Positions 7,730-16,520 of a stretch of 64,000 bases of DNA are shown one piece after another; within the stretch, counting starts at the first letter, position 1; every line of letters starts with the position of its first letter. The stretch is from contig NZ_JACHXS010000012.1 of assembly GCF_014192225.1 (NCBI RefSeq), positions 124,001 through 188,000 of the forward strand, given 5' to 3'. A model generated the notes under the pieces. That model was not told the origin of the DNA. It saw only the letters and a list, made by a program, of their open reading frames with translations, and made no database searches. A program made the translations under genes and the position numbers. This DNA comes from Pseudoduganella umbonata (lineage in GTDB: Bacteria; Pseudomonadota; Gammaproteobacteria; Burkholderiales; Burkholderiaceae_D).

Positions 7730-9571
7730 ATGGTTACCAGAAACCTGAGCGCCGGCGAACAGCGTGGCGCGCAACGGGCAGGCGCGGCGCTTACACGGCG
7801 CGTCCGCAACCTGCTGCACAACGTCTTCGGCGTCGATCATTTGCGCGCCGGCCAGCAGCGCGTCATCGACAGCGTGCTGGAAGGGCGCGACACGCTGGCC
7901 ATTATGCCTACCGGCAGCGGCAAGTCGCTGTGCTACCAGATTCCCGCGTCGATCTTCAAGGGCGCCACGGTCGTGGTATCGCCGCTGATCTCGCTGATGA
8001 AGGACCAGCTGGAGAAGCTCGAAGAGATCGGCATCGGCGCCGCACAGCTGAACAGCAGCCTGTCGCGCCAGGAGGAAGCCGGAGCGCTGGACAGCATACG
8101 CAACAACCTGAGCCGCATTATCTTCTGCACGCCGGAACGGCTGGTCACGCCCGAGTTCCTGGCCGTGCTGCAGGAAACCCATATCTCGCTGCTGGTGGTG
8201 GACGAGGCGCATTGCATCTCGCAGTGGGGCCACGATTTCCGCCCTGCCTACCTGGAAATCGGCGCCGCGCTGCGTGCGCTGGGCCAGCCGCCCGTGCTGG
8301 CGCTGACGGCCACGGCAACCGAGGATGTCATCAAGGACATTTCCGTGCAGCTCGGCGCGCGCCGGATGAACGTGGTCAACACGGGCGTGTACCGGCCCAA
8401 CCTGCATTACCGGGTGGTCCAGGTCACCAACCCCGCCGAGAAAACCGCCCAGGCGCTGCGGCTGGTGCGCGAGACCGCGGGCGTGGGCATCGTCTACGCG
8501 GCCACCGTGAAGGCGGCCGAGGAAATGCACGCGGCCCTGGAAGAAGCGGGTGAAAGCGTGGCGCTGTACCACGGCCGCCTGCCGGCGCGGGAACGCAAGG
8601 AAAACCAGGACCTGTTCATGAACGGCGAGCGGCGCGTGATGGTGGCCACCAATGCCTTCGGCATGGGCATCGACAAGAGCGACACGCGCTTCGTGATCCA
8701 CCTGCAGGTGCCGGCCAACCTGGAGGCGTATTACCAGGAATCGGGCCGCGCCGGCCGCGATGGCGAGGACGCCGAATGCACGCTGCTGTACTTCCAGGAC
8801 GACAAGCGGCTGCAGCAGTTCTTCCTCGTCAAGCATTACCCGACCGCGCAGGAATTGCGCGAGGTGTACGAAGCCGCCGCGGCGCGCGTGCCCTGCACGG
8901 CGGGCGCGATCCACGACATGGTGGCGCACATTCCCGACAGCCAGCTGAAGGTCTGCCTGAAGCTGCTGAAGGACGGCAAGCTGCTGCGGCAAAACCGCAA
9001 GCTCGACTGGCTGCTGACGAGCCGCGACGCCAAGGCCGCCGATTTCGAGCAGCTGGCCGCCATCTATGAAAGCAAGCAGGCGCGCGATCACCAGGCGCTC
9101 GAGCAGATGGTGGCGTACGCGCAAAGCGGCTATTGCCGCTGGAAGCTGCTGCTCGATTACTTCGGCGACGAGTCGGCCGGCGCTCCGGCCGACGCATTGC
9201 ACAAGGAATCGGACAAGGAATCGGACAATGCGTCGGAAAAAGCAGCGGAAAATGCGGCGATAAAGACATTGGCAAAAGCATCGGCCGCTGCGGCGGGCCG
9301 CGCGCATGCGTCCGCCCCATGGGTGTGCGGCTGCTGCGACAATTGCCTGTCCCCGCCGGCGGTCCAGCCGATCGAGGACGAAGAACCGCTGTTCGAGGAA
9401 GTCCCCGAACCGATGGCGCCGCAGTTGCCTGTCTTTACCGTGGGCAGCCAGGTCAAGGTGCCCAAGTTCGACATCGGCACCGTGCTGTCCGTGGCCGGTG
9501 ACCAGATCACCATCGAATTCCCGGAAAACACGACGAAGACCTTCATGGCGGAGTTCGTGCAACCCGTCTGA
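7730..9571 (+). CDS. recQ: RecQ-family ATP-dependent DNA helicase
   Basis: 613 residues from ATG 7730; a TTG at 7712 could add six. Superfamily 2 helicase with Walker A MPTGSGKSLCYQ, DEAH box VVDEAHCISQWGHDFRP, motif III ALTATAT, motif V TNAFGMGIDK and motif VI QESGRAGRDG, so it unwinds DNA 3'-5' in repair. The RecQ zinc-binding cysteines are present (SGYCRWKLLLDYFGDE ... CGCCDNC) but are split by an Ala/Glu/Lys-rich insertion of about 50 residues that includes four 12-bp repeats (9203-9250). There is no HRDC domain; a short C-terminal beta module (VGSQVKVPKFDIGTVLSV ... KTFMAEFVQPV) resembles the KOW-like tails of other helicases. It precedes the ligase operon. CTGATCCGCC at the stop repeats with a 13-bp period. 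Confidence 0.9.
   Translation: MVTRNLSAGEQRGAQRAGAALTRRVRNLLHNVFGVDHLRAGQQRVIDSVLEGRDTLAIMPTGSGKSLCYQIPASIFKGATVVVSPLISLMKDQLEKLEEIGIGAAQLNSSLSRQEEAGALDSIRNNLSRIIFCTPERLVTPEFLAVLQETHISLLVVDEAHCISQWGHDFRPAYLEIGAALRALGQPPVLALTATATEDVIKDISVQLGARRMNVVNTGVYRPNLHYRVVQVTNPAEKTAQALRLVRETAGVGIVYAATVKAAEEMHAALEEAGESVALYHGRLPARERKENQDLFMNGERRVMVATNAFGMGIDKSDTRFVIHLQVPANLEAYYQESGRAGRDGEDAECTLLYFQDDKRLQQFFLVKHYPTAQELREVYEAAAARVPCTAGAIHDMVAHIPDSQLKVCLKLLKDGKLLRQNRKLDWLLTSRDAKAADFEQLAAIYESKQARDHQALEQMVAYAQSGYCRWKLLLDYFGDESAGAPADALHKESDKESDNASEKAAENAAIKTLAKASAAAAGRAHASAPWVCGCCDNCLSPPAVQPIEDEEPLFEEVPEPMAPQLPVFTVGSQVKVPKFDIGTVLSVAGDQITIEFPENTTKTFMAEFVQPV
9203..9250 (+). repeat. In-frame 12-bp tandem repeat inside recQ
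   Basis: Two exact copies of AAGGAATCGGAC (9203-9226) and two diverged copies (AATGCGTCGGAA, AAAGCAGCGGAA) encode KESD-KESD-NASE-KAAE within the insertion that splits the zinc-binding motif. The unit length keeps the frame. Confidence 0.8.
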
Positions 9572-9700
9572 TCCGCCCGGCTGATCCGCCACGCTGACCC
9601 GGTGTTGTCCTGGCCATGTGCCTTGCCCGCCGGACTCTGTGCGCTGGCGGACAGAGCCCGCATTCCCGGCTGGCTAGAATGGCCTGAAGGAGGAGTGCTT

Positions 9701-10858
9701 ATGGCCGGGGACATGGTCGTGGTGCGCAGGGAAGGCTTGTACTGCGTGCCGGGAGATTTCTACATCGATCCGTGGCGGCCCGTCGATCGCGCCGTCATCA
9801 CGCATGGCCATGGCGACCATGCGCGCGTGGGGCATGGCCATTACCTGGCGGCCGCGCCCGGCGTTGGCATCCTGAAGTCGCGCCTGGGCGATATTGCCGT
9901 GCAGGGGCTCGAGTATGGCGAAACCGTGGAACACAACGGCGTACGCATCTCGCTGCATCCGGCCGGCCACGTGCTCGGTTCCGCGCAGGTGCGGATGGAA
10001 TGCGGCGGTGAGATCTGGGTGGCCTCGGGCGACTACAAGGTGGAAGCGGATGCCACGTGCGCGCCGTTCGAGCCGGTGCGCTGCCACACGTTCATCACCG
10101 AATCCACGTTCGGCCTGCCGATCTACCGCTGGGAACCGCAACAGCAGACTTTCGACGACATCAATGCCTGGTGGCGCCGCAATGCCGAGCAGGGCCGCGC
10201 CAGCCTGATGCTGAGCTACGCGTTCGGCAAGGCGCAGCGCATCCTGTCCGGCCTCGACCCGACGATCGGACCGATCGTCTGCCACGGCGCCGTCGAACCG
10301 CTGAACCGCGTCTACCGCGAGGCCGGCGTGCCGCTTCCGGCGACGCGGATGGTGAGCGAAGTGGACAAGGCGGACCTGAAAACCGCGATCATCATCGCGC
10401 CGCCGTCGGCCGGCGGTTCGCCGTGGGTGCGCCGCTTCGGCGATTTTTCCGATGCGTTCGCCAGCGGCTGGATGCTGCTGCGGGGCGCGCGGCGGCGGCG
10501 CGGCGTCGACCGGGGCTTCGTGCTGTCCGACCATGCCGACTGGCCGGGCCTGATGGCGGCGATCAAGGGCACCGGCGCCGAGCGCGTCGTCGTCACGCAC
10601 GGCTCGATCCCGATCATGGTGCGCTGGCTGTGCCAGAACGGCTATGACGCCAAGGGCTTCGACACCGAATATGGCGACGACGAGGCCGAGGATGCGGCCG
10701 GCACCGAGGCGGAGGGCGGTTCAGCAAAAGACCTGGCGCCGCCGCAGCCGGACTTGCATCCGGATGCGAAACGCTGGGTCGTTCCCGAGAAAGCCGAGGC
10801 CGCTCGTTCCGCCGGCAACGCCGCCGCGCAGGCCGGGGAGGAGGACGGCGATGCGTGA
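9701..10858 (+). CDS. Ligase-associated MBL-fold DNA exonuclease
   Basis: 385 residues from ATG 9701, chosen because AAGGAGGAG lies just upstream and the protein then begins at the conserved segment GLYCVPGDFYIDPWRPVDRA. Metallo-beta-lactamase/beta-CASP-type nuclease with metal-binding THGHGDHARVGH, HPAGHVLGSAQVRM, SGDYKVE and the late LSDHADWPGL block. Relatives linked to ATP-dependent DNA ligases are Mn-dependent DNA exonucleases (ExoN of the Pseudomonas gene cluster). The charged, low-complexity C-terminus is non-conserved. Its stop overlaps the ligase start by 8 bp; first gene of the four-gene repair operon. Confidence 0.88.
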   Translation: MAGDMVVVRREGLYCVPGDFYIDPWRPVDRAVITHGHGDHARVGHGHYLAAAPGVGILKSRLGDIAVQGLEYGETVEHNGVRISLHPAGHVLGSAQVRMECGGEIWVASGDYKVEADATCAPFEPVRCHTFITESTFGLPIYRWEPQQQTFDDINAWWRRNAEQGRASLMLSYAFGKAQRILSGLDPTIGPIVCHGAVEPLNRVYREAGVPLPATRMVSEVDKADLKTAIIIAPPSAGGSPWVRRFGDFSDAFASGWMLLRGARRRRGVDRGFVLSDHADWPGLMAAIKGTGAERVVVTHGSIPIMVRWLCQNGYDAKGFDTEYGDDEAEDAAGTEAEGGSAKDLAPPQPDLHPDAKRWVVPEKAEAARSAGNAAAQAGEEDGDA

Positions 10859-12494
10859 GTTCGCGCGCCTGTACGCGGAGCTGGACGAAACCACCGCCAC
10901 CAACCGCAAGCTCGATGCACTGAAGGCGTATTTCAGCAGCGCCGCACCGGAAAACGCCGCGTGGGCGGTGTATTTCCTGGCAGGCGGCAAGCCGCGCCAG
11001 GCGATCCCCGTGAAACTTCTGCGGCAGTACGCCACCGAATACGCGATGCTCGACGAATGGCTGTTCGACGAGTGCTACAACGCCGTCGGCGACCTGGCCG
11101 AAACCATTGCCCATATCCTGCCCGAGCCGAAGCACCGCAGCGACGTCGGCCTGGCCGAGTGGATCGAACAGCGCATTGCCCCGCTGCGGGGCGCGGCGCC
11201 GGAAACCATCCGCGCCGCGCTGTTCCAGTACTGGGACGAACTGGAAACGCCCGAGCGCTTCCTGCTGGTCAAGCTGATCGGCGGCGGCTTCCGCGTCGGC
11301 GTATCGAAGCTGCTGGTGACGCGGGCCCTGTCCGGCATTGCCGCGGTGGACGCCAAGCGGATCGCGCAGCGGCTGATGGGCTGGACCGACGGCAGCGTGC
11401 GCCCCACGGCAAAGGGTTTCCTGCAACTGATCGCCCAGGAATCGCCGGACGAGCACGCGCAGCGCGGCGGCCAGCCTTACCCGTTCTTCCTGGCACACCA
11501 GCTCAACAACGATCCCGCCACGCTGGGCGAGCTCGATCGCTGGCAGGTCGAATGGAAATACGACGGCATGCGCGCGCAGGTCGTGCGCCGGGAGGGCAGC
11601 TGGGTATGGTCGCGCGGCGAAGACCTGATCACCGAACGCTTTCCGGAACTGGCGGCGCTCCGGCTGCCGGACGGCACCGTGGTCGATGGCGAAATCCTGG
11701 TCTGGCGCGACGGCGACGGGACGGATGCGCCGGCGCCGTTCGCCGACCTGCAAAAGCGCATCGGCCGCAAGGCGCTGTCGGCGAAATTCCTGGCCGAGTA
11801 CCCGGCCGTGCTGGTGGCGTACGACCTGCTGGAGCGCGACGGTGTCGACCTGCGCAAGCTGCCGCAGTGCGAGCGCCGCACGCTGCTCGAACAGCTGGTG
11901 GCGGAGATGGACACGCCGCAGTTGCGTATTTCGCCGCTGGTCGAGGCCGACAGCTGGGAAGCGCTGGCGACGATCCGCGAGGAATCCCGGATGCGCGGCG
12001 TGGAAGGCATGATGCTGAAGGCGAAGGACGCGCAATACGGCGTGGGGCGCACCAAGGACGTGGGTACCTGGTGGAAATGGAAGATCGATCCCTACAGCGT
12101 GGACGCGGTGCTGATCTATGCCCAGGCCGGGCACGGCCGCCGTGCCTCGCTGTACACCGACTACACGTTCGCGGTGTGGGACAGCGACGGCAATGGCGGG
12201 CGCCAGCTGGTGCCGTTCGCGAAAGCCTATTCGGGACTGACCGATGCCGAGATCACGCAGGTGGACAACGCGGTGCGCCGCACCACGATCGAACGCTTCG
12301 GCCCGGTGCGCAGCGTGCGGCCGACGATGGTGTTCGAGATCGGCTTCGAGGGCATCCAGGCCTCGCCCCGGCACAAGTCCGGCATCGCGGTGCGCTTTCC
12401 CCGCATCCTGCGCCGCCGCGACGACAAGTCCGTCGAGGAAGCCGATACGCTCGACATGCTGAAAGGCTTGCTGGCCGGGGCATCGGGCGCATGA
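10851..12494 (+). CDS. ATP-dependent DNA ligase
   Basis: 547 residues from ATG 10851 (MREFARLYAELDETT). Seals DNA nicks through an enzyme-AMP intermediate; motif I is EWKYDGMRAQ with the adenylated Lys236, followed by VVDGEILVW (motif III), VLVAYDLLERDG and MLKAKDAQYGVGRTKDVGTWWKWK (motifs IV-V) and an OB-fold C-terminus. An N-terminal DNA-binding domain (about 1-200) is present, as in the LigB/LigC-like bacterial enzymes. It is not a LigD: no polymerase, nuclease or Ku partner is nearby. Overlaps the exonuclease gene by 8 bp and the helicase gene by 4 bp, so the operon products are probably made together. Confidence 0.92.
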   Translation: MREFARLYAELDETTATNRKLDALKAYFSSAAPENAAWAVYFLAGGKPRQAIPVKLLRQYATEYAMLDEWLFDECYNAVGDLAETIAHILPEPKHRSDVGLAEWIEQRIAPLRGAAPETIRAALFQYWDELETPERFLLVKLIGGGFRVGVSKLLVTRALSGIAAVDAKRIAQRLMGWTDGSVRPTAKGFLQLIAQESPDEHAQRGGQPYPFFLAHQLNNDPATLGELDRWQVEWKYDGMRAQVVRREGSWVWSRGEDLITERFPELAALRLPDGTVVDGEILVWRDGDGTDAPAPFADLQKRIGRKALSAKFLAEYPAVLVAYDLLERDGVDLRKLPQCERRTLLEQLVAEMDTPQLRISPLVEADSWEALATIREESRMRGVEGMMLKAKDAQYGVGRTKDVGTWWKWKIDPYSVDAVLIYAQAGHGRRASLYTDYTFAVWDSDGNGGRQLVPFAKAYSGLTDAEITQVDNAVRRTTIERFGPVRSVRPTMVFEIGFEGIQASPRHKSGIAVRFPRILRRRDDKSVEEADTLDMLKGLLAGASGA

Positions 12495-14950
12495 CCGGGG
12501 TCGACGACTGGTTCGCGGCGCGCGGCTGGACGGTCTTTCCGTTCCAGCGCGCCGTGTGGGAGGCGGCGCTGGCCGGCGAATCGGGCATGCTGCATGCCAC
12601 CACCGGGTCCGGCAAGACGTATGCCGTGTGGTTCGCCGCACTGTTGCGGGCGATGGCGGCACAGCCGCGGAAGGATAAGAGAAAGGCGGCCGGCTTGCGG
12701 GTCCTGTGGCTGACGCCGATGCGTGCGCTGGCGGCCGACACGCTCCGTGCCCTGTCGGACTCGGCAGCGGACCTGCTGCCCGGCTGGACCATCGATGCAC
12801 GGACCGGCGACACCTCGTCGGCCGCCCGCGCGCGGCAGGCCAGGCGCCTGCCCGAGGCGCTGGTGACGACGCCGGAAAGCCTGTCGCTGATGCTGTCGAA
12901 GGCGGATGCGCAGGAGCAGTTCTCGCTGCTGGACATGGTGATCGTCGACGAATGGCACGAGCTGATGGGCAACAAGCGGGGCGTGCAGGCGCAGCTGGCG
13001 CTGGCGCGGCTGCGCAACTGGAACCCGGGCCTGGTGGTGTGGGGACTGTCCGCCACGCTGGGCAACCTGCAGCGCGCCCAGGAAGCGCTGCTTGGACCCG
13101 CTGCGCATGGCACGATCGTCGAAGGCAGCCTGCGCAAGGAGATCGTCGTCGATACGCTGATCCCGGCCAATCCGTCGCGCTTTCCATGGGCCGGCCACCT
13201 GGGCATCCAGATGCTGGGGCCGGTCATTGCCGAGATCGAGCGGCATGCCACCACGCTGGTCTTCTGCAACACCCGCTCGCAGGCGGAATTGTGGTACCAG
13301 AACATGCTGGAAGCGCGGCCGGACTGGGCCGGCCTGATCGCCTTGCACCACGGCTCGCTGGACAAGGAAGTGCGCGACTGGGTCGAACTGGGGCTCAAGC
13401 GGGGCACGCTGAAGGCGGTGGTGTGCACGTCGAGCCTCGACCTGGGGGTCGATTTCCTGCCGGTCGAGCGGGTGCTGCAGATCGGCAGCGCAAAGGGTAT
13501 CGCCCGGCTGCTGCAGCGGGCCGGGCGCTCGGGCCACGCGCCGGGGCGCGTGTCGCGCGTGACGCTGGTGCCCACGCAAAGCCTGGAACTGCTGGAAGCG
13601 GCCGCGGCGATCCAGGCGGTGCAGGACCGCGACATCGAATCGCGCCCGGTGCCGGACAAGCCGCTCGACGTGCTGGTGCAGCACCTGGTGACGGTGGCGC
13701 TGGGCGGCGGCTTCACGTCCGCGGCGCTGTACGGCGAGGTGCGCACGGCGTGGTCGTATCGCGAGCTGACCCCGGAGGAGTGGCAGTGGGCGCTCGATTT
13801 CGTCGCGCGCGGCGGCCAGAGCCTGACGGTGTACCCGGAATACCGGCGCGTGCTGCCGGACGAGGCCGGCGTCTACCGCGTGCCGGATGCGGCGATCGGG
13901 CGGCGCCACCGGATGGGCATCGGCACCATCGTGTCCGAAGCGATGATCCAGGTGAAGTTCCAGAGCGGCGGGCGGATCGGGACGGTGGAGGAGGGCTTCA
14001 TCGCGCGGCTGAACAAGGGCGACCATTTCCTGTTCGGCGGGCGCGTGCTGGAGTTCCTGCGGGTGCATGAAATGACGGCCTACGTGAAGCGCGCGACCGG
14101 CGCCAGGGGGGCGGTGCCGCGCTGGCAGGGCGGCAAGATGCCGATGTCGTCCGAGCTGGCGCACGCGGCGCTGGAACAGATGCGGCTGGCGACCGAAGGC
14201 ATCGTCCGCGGGCCGGAGATGGCGGCGGTGCGGCCGCTGCTGGACATCCAGGCGCGCTGGTCGGCGTTGCCGACGCCGCAGCGCACCGTGATCGAAAGCC
14301 TGCACAGCCGCGAGGGACACCATCTGTTCATGTACCCGTTCGCCGGGCGGTCGGTGCATATCGGGCTGGCCTCGCTGCTGTCCTGGCGCATGGGGCGGAT
14401 GCGGCCGGCCACGTTCTCGATCGCCGTCAACGATTACGGCTTCGAACTGCTGGCGCCGGAGGAGGTGCCGTGGCCGGACGTGTTTGCTGCCGGCACCGGG
14501 AGCGGGGTCGCCCTGTTCACGACGGAGGGGCTGCTGGAAGACGTGCTCGCCAGCCTGAACGCCACCGAGCTGTCGCAGCGCCGCTTCCGCGAAATAGCCC
14601 GGATCGCCGGTCTGATCTTCCAGGGCTATCCGGGGCAGCCGAAAAGCAACCGGCAACTGCAGGCGTCGTCATCGCTGTTCTTCGAGGTATTCCGCAAGCA
14701 TGATGCCGGCAACCTGCTGTTGACGCAGGCGCAGCGCGAGGTGCTGGAACAGGAACTGGAACTGAAGCGCCTGCGCGCCACGCTCGAAGCATTACAGGCC
14801 CGGGCGGTCAGCTACCATGAGACGAAACGGGCCACCCCGTTCGGCTTTGCGCTGATGGTGGAGCGGTTCCGCGAAAAACTCAGTACCGAAAAGCTGTCGG
14901 ACCGGGTCGCGCGCGTGCTGCGCGAACTGGAAAAGGCGGCCGGGCCATGA
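12491..14950 (+). CDS. Ligase-associated Lhr-type DEXH helicase (Lhr-Core)
   Basis: 819 residues. Superfamily 2 helicase of the Lhr-core class: Q/Walker A region FPFQRAVWEAAL and ATTGSGKT (36-43), LTPMRALAADT, TPESLS, the variant Walker B IVDEWHEL, GLSATLGN, and motif VI LLQRAGRSGHAPG. The C-terminal third has the Lhr winged-helix and Domain 4 signatures (HRMGIGTIVSEAMIQVKF, LFMYPFAGRSVHIGLASLL, FSIAVNDYGFELL). Characterised homologues are ssDNA-dependent ATPases and 3'-5' helicases encoded with ExoN, ligase and phosphoesterase. The start at 12491 overlaps the ligase stop by ATGA. An upstream in-frame extension exists but would run through the ligase gene and is rejected. Confidence 0.9.
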   Translation: MTGVDDWFAARGWTVFPFQRAVWEAALAGESGMLHATTGSGKTYAVWFAALLRAMAAQPRKDKRKAAGLRVLWLTPMRALAADTLRALSDSAADLLPGWTIDARTGDTSSAARARQARRLPEALVTTPESLSLMLSKADAQEQFSLLDMVIVDEWHELMGNKRGVQAQLALARLRNWNPGLVVWGLSATLGNLQRAQEALLGPAAHGTIVEGSLRKEIVVDTLIPANPSRFPWAGHLGIQMLGPVIAEIERHATTLVFCNTRSQAELWYQNMLEARPDWAGLIALHHGSLDKEVRDWVELGLKRGTLKAVVCTSSLDLGVDFLPVERVLQIGSAKGIARLLQRAGRSGHAPGRVSRVTLVPTQSLELLEAAAAIQAVQDRDIESRPVPDKPLDVLVQHLVTVALGGGFTSAALYGEVRTAWSYRELTPEEWQWALDFVARGGQSLTVYPEYRRVLPDEAGVYRVPDAAIGRRHRMGIGTIVSEAMIQVKFQSGGRIGTVEEGFIARLNKGDHFLFGGRVLEFLRVHEMTAYVKRATGARGAVPRWQGGKMPMSSELAHAALEQMRLATEGIVRGPEMAAVRPLLDIQARWSALPTPQRTVIESLHSREGHHLFMYPFAGRSVHIGLASLLSWRMGRMRPATFSIAVNDYGFELLAPEEVPWPDVFAAGTGSGVALFTTEGLLEDVLASLNATELSQRRFREIARIAGLIFQGYPGQPKSNRQLQASSSLFFEVFRKHDAGNLLLTQAQREVLEQELELKRLRATLEALQARAVSYHETKRATPFGFALMVERFREKLSTEKLSDRVARVLRELEKAAGP

Positions 14951-15624
14951 GCGGCGCGGGCGGGGCGCTGGCCATCGAGCTGGCCGGCGAGCGGGTGCTG
15001 CTCCTGCCGCAAAAGGCCCTGTACTGGCCGGGTGCACGGATGCTGGTGGTGGCCGACATCCACTTCGGCAAGGCGGCCTCGTTCCGCGCGCTGGGCGTGC
15101 CGGTGCCGCGCGGCACGACGAGCGAGAACCTGGCCGGCCTCGATGCGCTGCTGGCGGCCCACGATATCGGCCACATCCTGTTCCTGGGCGATTTCCTCCA
15201 TGCGAAGGCCGCGCACGCCAGCGCCACGCTGCAGGCGATGCTGGCCTGGCGCGAGCGCCACCCGGCGCTGGCACTGACCCTGGTGCGGGGTAACCACGAC
15301 CGGCATGCCGGCGACCCGTCGCGCCTGCTGCGGATCGACCTGGTCGACGAACCGCACCGCATCGGCCCGTTCGCGTTCTGCCACCACCCCGACTTGCCGG
15401 AGGACGGCGCGGGAGGCTACGTGCTGGCCGGCCATGTGCATCCCGTGTACCGGCTGGCGGGGCGGCACGATGCGCTGCGCCTGCCCTGTTTCGTGGCCGG
15501 AAACGGGCGCGCGATCCTGCCGTCGTTCGGCGCTTTTACCGGCGGCCATGTGGTTGAACCGGGCCCGGGTGAGCGTTGCTACCTGGTGGCCGAGGACCGT
15601 ATTTTTCCGACCGGATCGGGATAA
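14947..15624 (+). CDS. pdeM: Ligase-associated DNA-repair phosphoesterase PdeM
   Basis: 225-residue calcineurin-like metallophosphoesterase, fourth gene of the repair operon, overlapping the helicase gene by ATGA. Metal-binding motifs in order: VVADIHFGKAAS (D-x-H), FLGDFLHAKAAH (GD), VRGNHDRHAGD (GNHD), CHHPDLP and LAGHVHPVYRL (GHxH). The known homologue (MPE) is a Mn-dependent endonuclease/phosphodiesterase. The gene ends at 15624 and is followed by the TCCTAC motif region. The exact damage substrate of the operon is not known from sequence. Confidence 0.88.
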   Translation: MSGAGGALAIELAGERVLLLPQKALYWPGARMLVVADIHFGKAASFRALGVPVPRGTTSENLAGLDALLAAHDIGHILFLGDFLHAKAAHASATLQAMLAWRERHPALALTLVRGNHDRHAGDPSRLLRIDLVDEPHRIGPFAFCHHPDLPEDGAGGYVLAGHVHPVYRLAGRHDALRLPCFVAGNGRAILPSFGAFTGGHVVEPGPGERCYLVAEDRIFPTGSG

Positions 15625-15652
15625 GCGGAAGATCAGTTGATAGTAGGCGTTC

Positions 15653-15681
15653 TCCTACAGGGAGACATGTAGCCGTCCTAT
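15653..15681. promoter_or_regulatory. TCCTAC-N17-TCCTAT motif upstream of stress genes
   Basis: TCCTAC (15653-15658) and TCCTAT (15676-15681) separated by 17 bases, the same geometry as at 7629-7657, with an inverted GTAGGC at 15643-15648. It lies about 160 bp before the KGG stress gene. It may be the binding site of a stress regulator; the factor is unknown. Confidence 0.4.
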
Positions 15682-15838
15682 ATTTGCTGTTCAGTGCTTC
15701 CACTACCATGAAGTCTCCTGTTGCCCGAACGTTATTACAAAGATCGTCGCTGGTCGGTATCCCGCTCGGGCACCGGGATCCCTCCTCACTGCACCCACGT
15801 CAGCGTTCCCCCAATGCGTCACTTCAGGAGAGACCACC

Positions 15839-16156
15839 ATGGCTTCAAATCAGGGTAACAATCGGAGCAATCGACAAGGCGAAGCACAAGGAAACAAGCA
15901 GAGCACCACGCGCAACCGCGGCTTCGCATCGATGGATCCGCAGCGGCAGCGTGAGATCGCGTCCGAAGGTGGCCGCGCAGCGCATGCCAAGGGTACCGCG
16001 CACGAGTTCACCTCGGAAGAGGCTCGCCGCGCCGGCGCAATGAGCCACAAGAACGGCAACCGCCAGAGCGCTTCGCGCGCCGCCAGCAACACCGACAGCG
16101 ACCAGGGCAACCAGGCCGGCCAGTCAGACAACCGCGGCGAAAACCGCCAGGGTTGA
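15839..16156 (+). CDS. KGG-domain stress-induced protein
   Basis: 105-residue hydrophilic, apparently disordered protein with two KGG-type (con-10/GsiB/YciG-like) motifs: RGFASMDPQRQREIASEGGRA and HEFTSEEARRAGAMSHKNG. Such proteins are induced by starvation, desiccation or general stress. The N- and C-terminal tails are rich in Asn, Gln, Ser and Gly. ATG 15839 follows AGGAGAGACC. The small gene at 16202 lies 45 bp downstream and is probably co-transcribed, ending at the terminator near 16475. The molecular function of the family is unsettled. Confidence 0.85.
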   Translation: MASNQGNNRSNRQGEAQGNKQSTTRNRGFASMDPQRQREIASEGGRAAHAKGTAHEFTSEEARRAGAMSHKNGNRQSASRAASNTDSDQGNQAGQSDNRGENRQG

Positions 16157-16201
16157 TTCCACCGCAACAGCAGGGTAACCACAGGGCTCAGGAGATATTG
16201 C

Positions 16202-16459
16202 ATGACTCCACCCGACAACTCCCGCAAGAACAACAATAGTGAAGATACGTTCGTTCTGGTAGATACGGAACATCCGGGCATCGGCAATGTCGACCTGCCC
16301 GAGACGGAAGTACGCCGCCTGGACAAGCCTATCCCCGGCAACCGCCAATCGGCGGACCAGGGTTCACGCCAAAGCGGCGACCATTCGTCCCGCCAGGGCG
16401 GAGAGCCCCCGGGCACCGAAGGCGGTGCCCCTGGGCCGGAAGCCAGTTCCGGTGTATGA
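16202..16459 (+). CDS. Small disordered protein of unknown function
   Basis: 85-residue hydrophilic protein with no recognised domain. A more ordered centre (DTFVLVDTEHPGIGNVDLP followed by ETEVRRLDKP) is flanked by Asn/Ser/Lys-rich and Gln/Ser/Gly-rich tails, the latter with a loose repeat RQSADQGSRQSGDHSSRQGG. ATG 16202 follows AGGAG with proper spacing, and the gene sits between the KGG stress gene and a strong terminator on the same strand, which supports it being real and stress-related. No function is proposed. Confidence 0.65.
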   Translation: MTPPDNSRKNNNSEDTFVLVDTEHPGIGNVDLPETEVRRLDKPIPGNRQSADQGSRQSGDHSSRQGGEPPGTEGGAPGPEASSGV

Positions 16460-16462
16460 CGA

Positions 16463-16489
16463 CACCCCGGCCACGAGCCGGGGTTTTTG
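16463..16489 (+). terminator. Rho-independent terminator
   Basis: Stem CCCCGG / CCGGGG with a 7-base loop followed by five T residues, 5 bp after the stop of the 85-residue gene. It ends the KGG stress unit. Confidence 0.85.
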
Positions 16490-16520
16490 TTTGACCTGCC
16501 GGCGCGTCAATGTCCCAGCA

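Noticed and set aside
7691..9592. 633-codon minus-strand open frame
   Set aside because: Antisense to the RecQ gene, no recognisable motif, composition typical of shadow frames.
10961..12490. Upstream in-frame extension of the Lhr helicase to 1329 residues
   Set aside because: The extension overlaps the ligase gene in another frame and is Arg/Gly/Ala-rich; the ATG at 12491 with ATGA overlap gives the normal protein.
10851..12494. LigD-type nonhomologous end-joining system
   Set aside because: The ligase has no polymerase or phosphoesterase domain and no Ku gene is present; it matches the exonuclease/Lhr/PdeM-associated ligase type.
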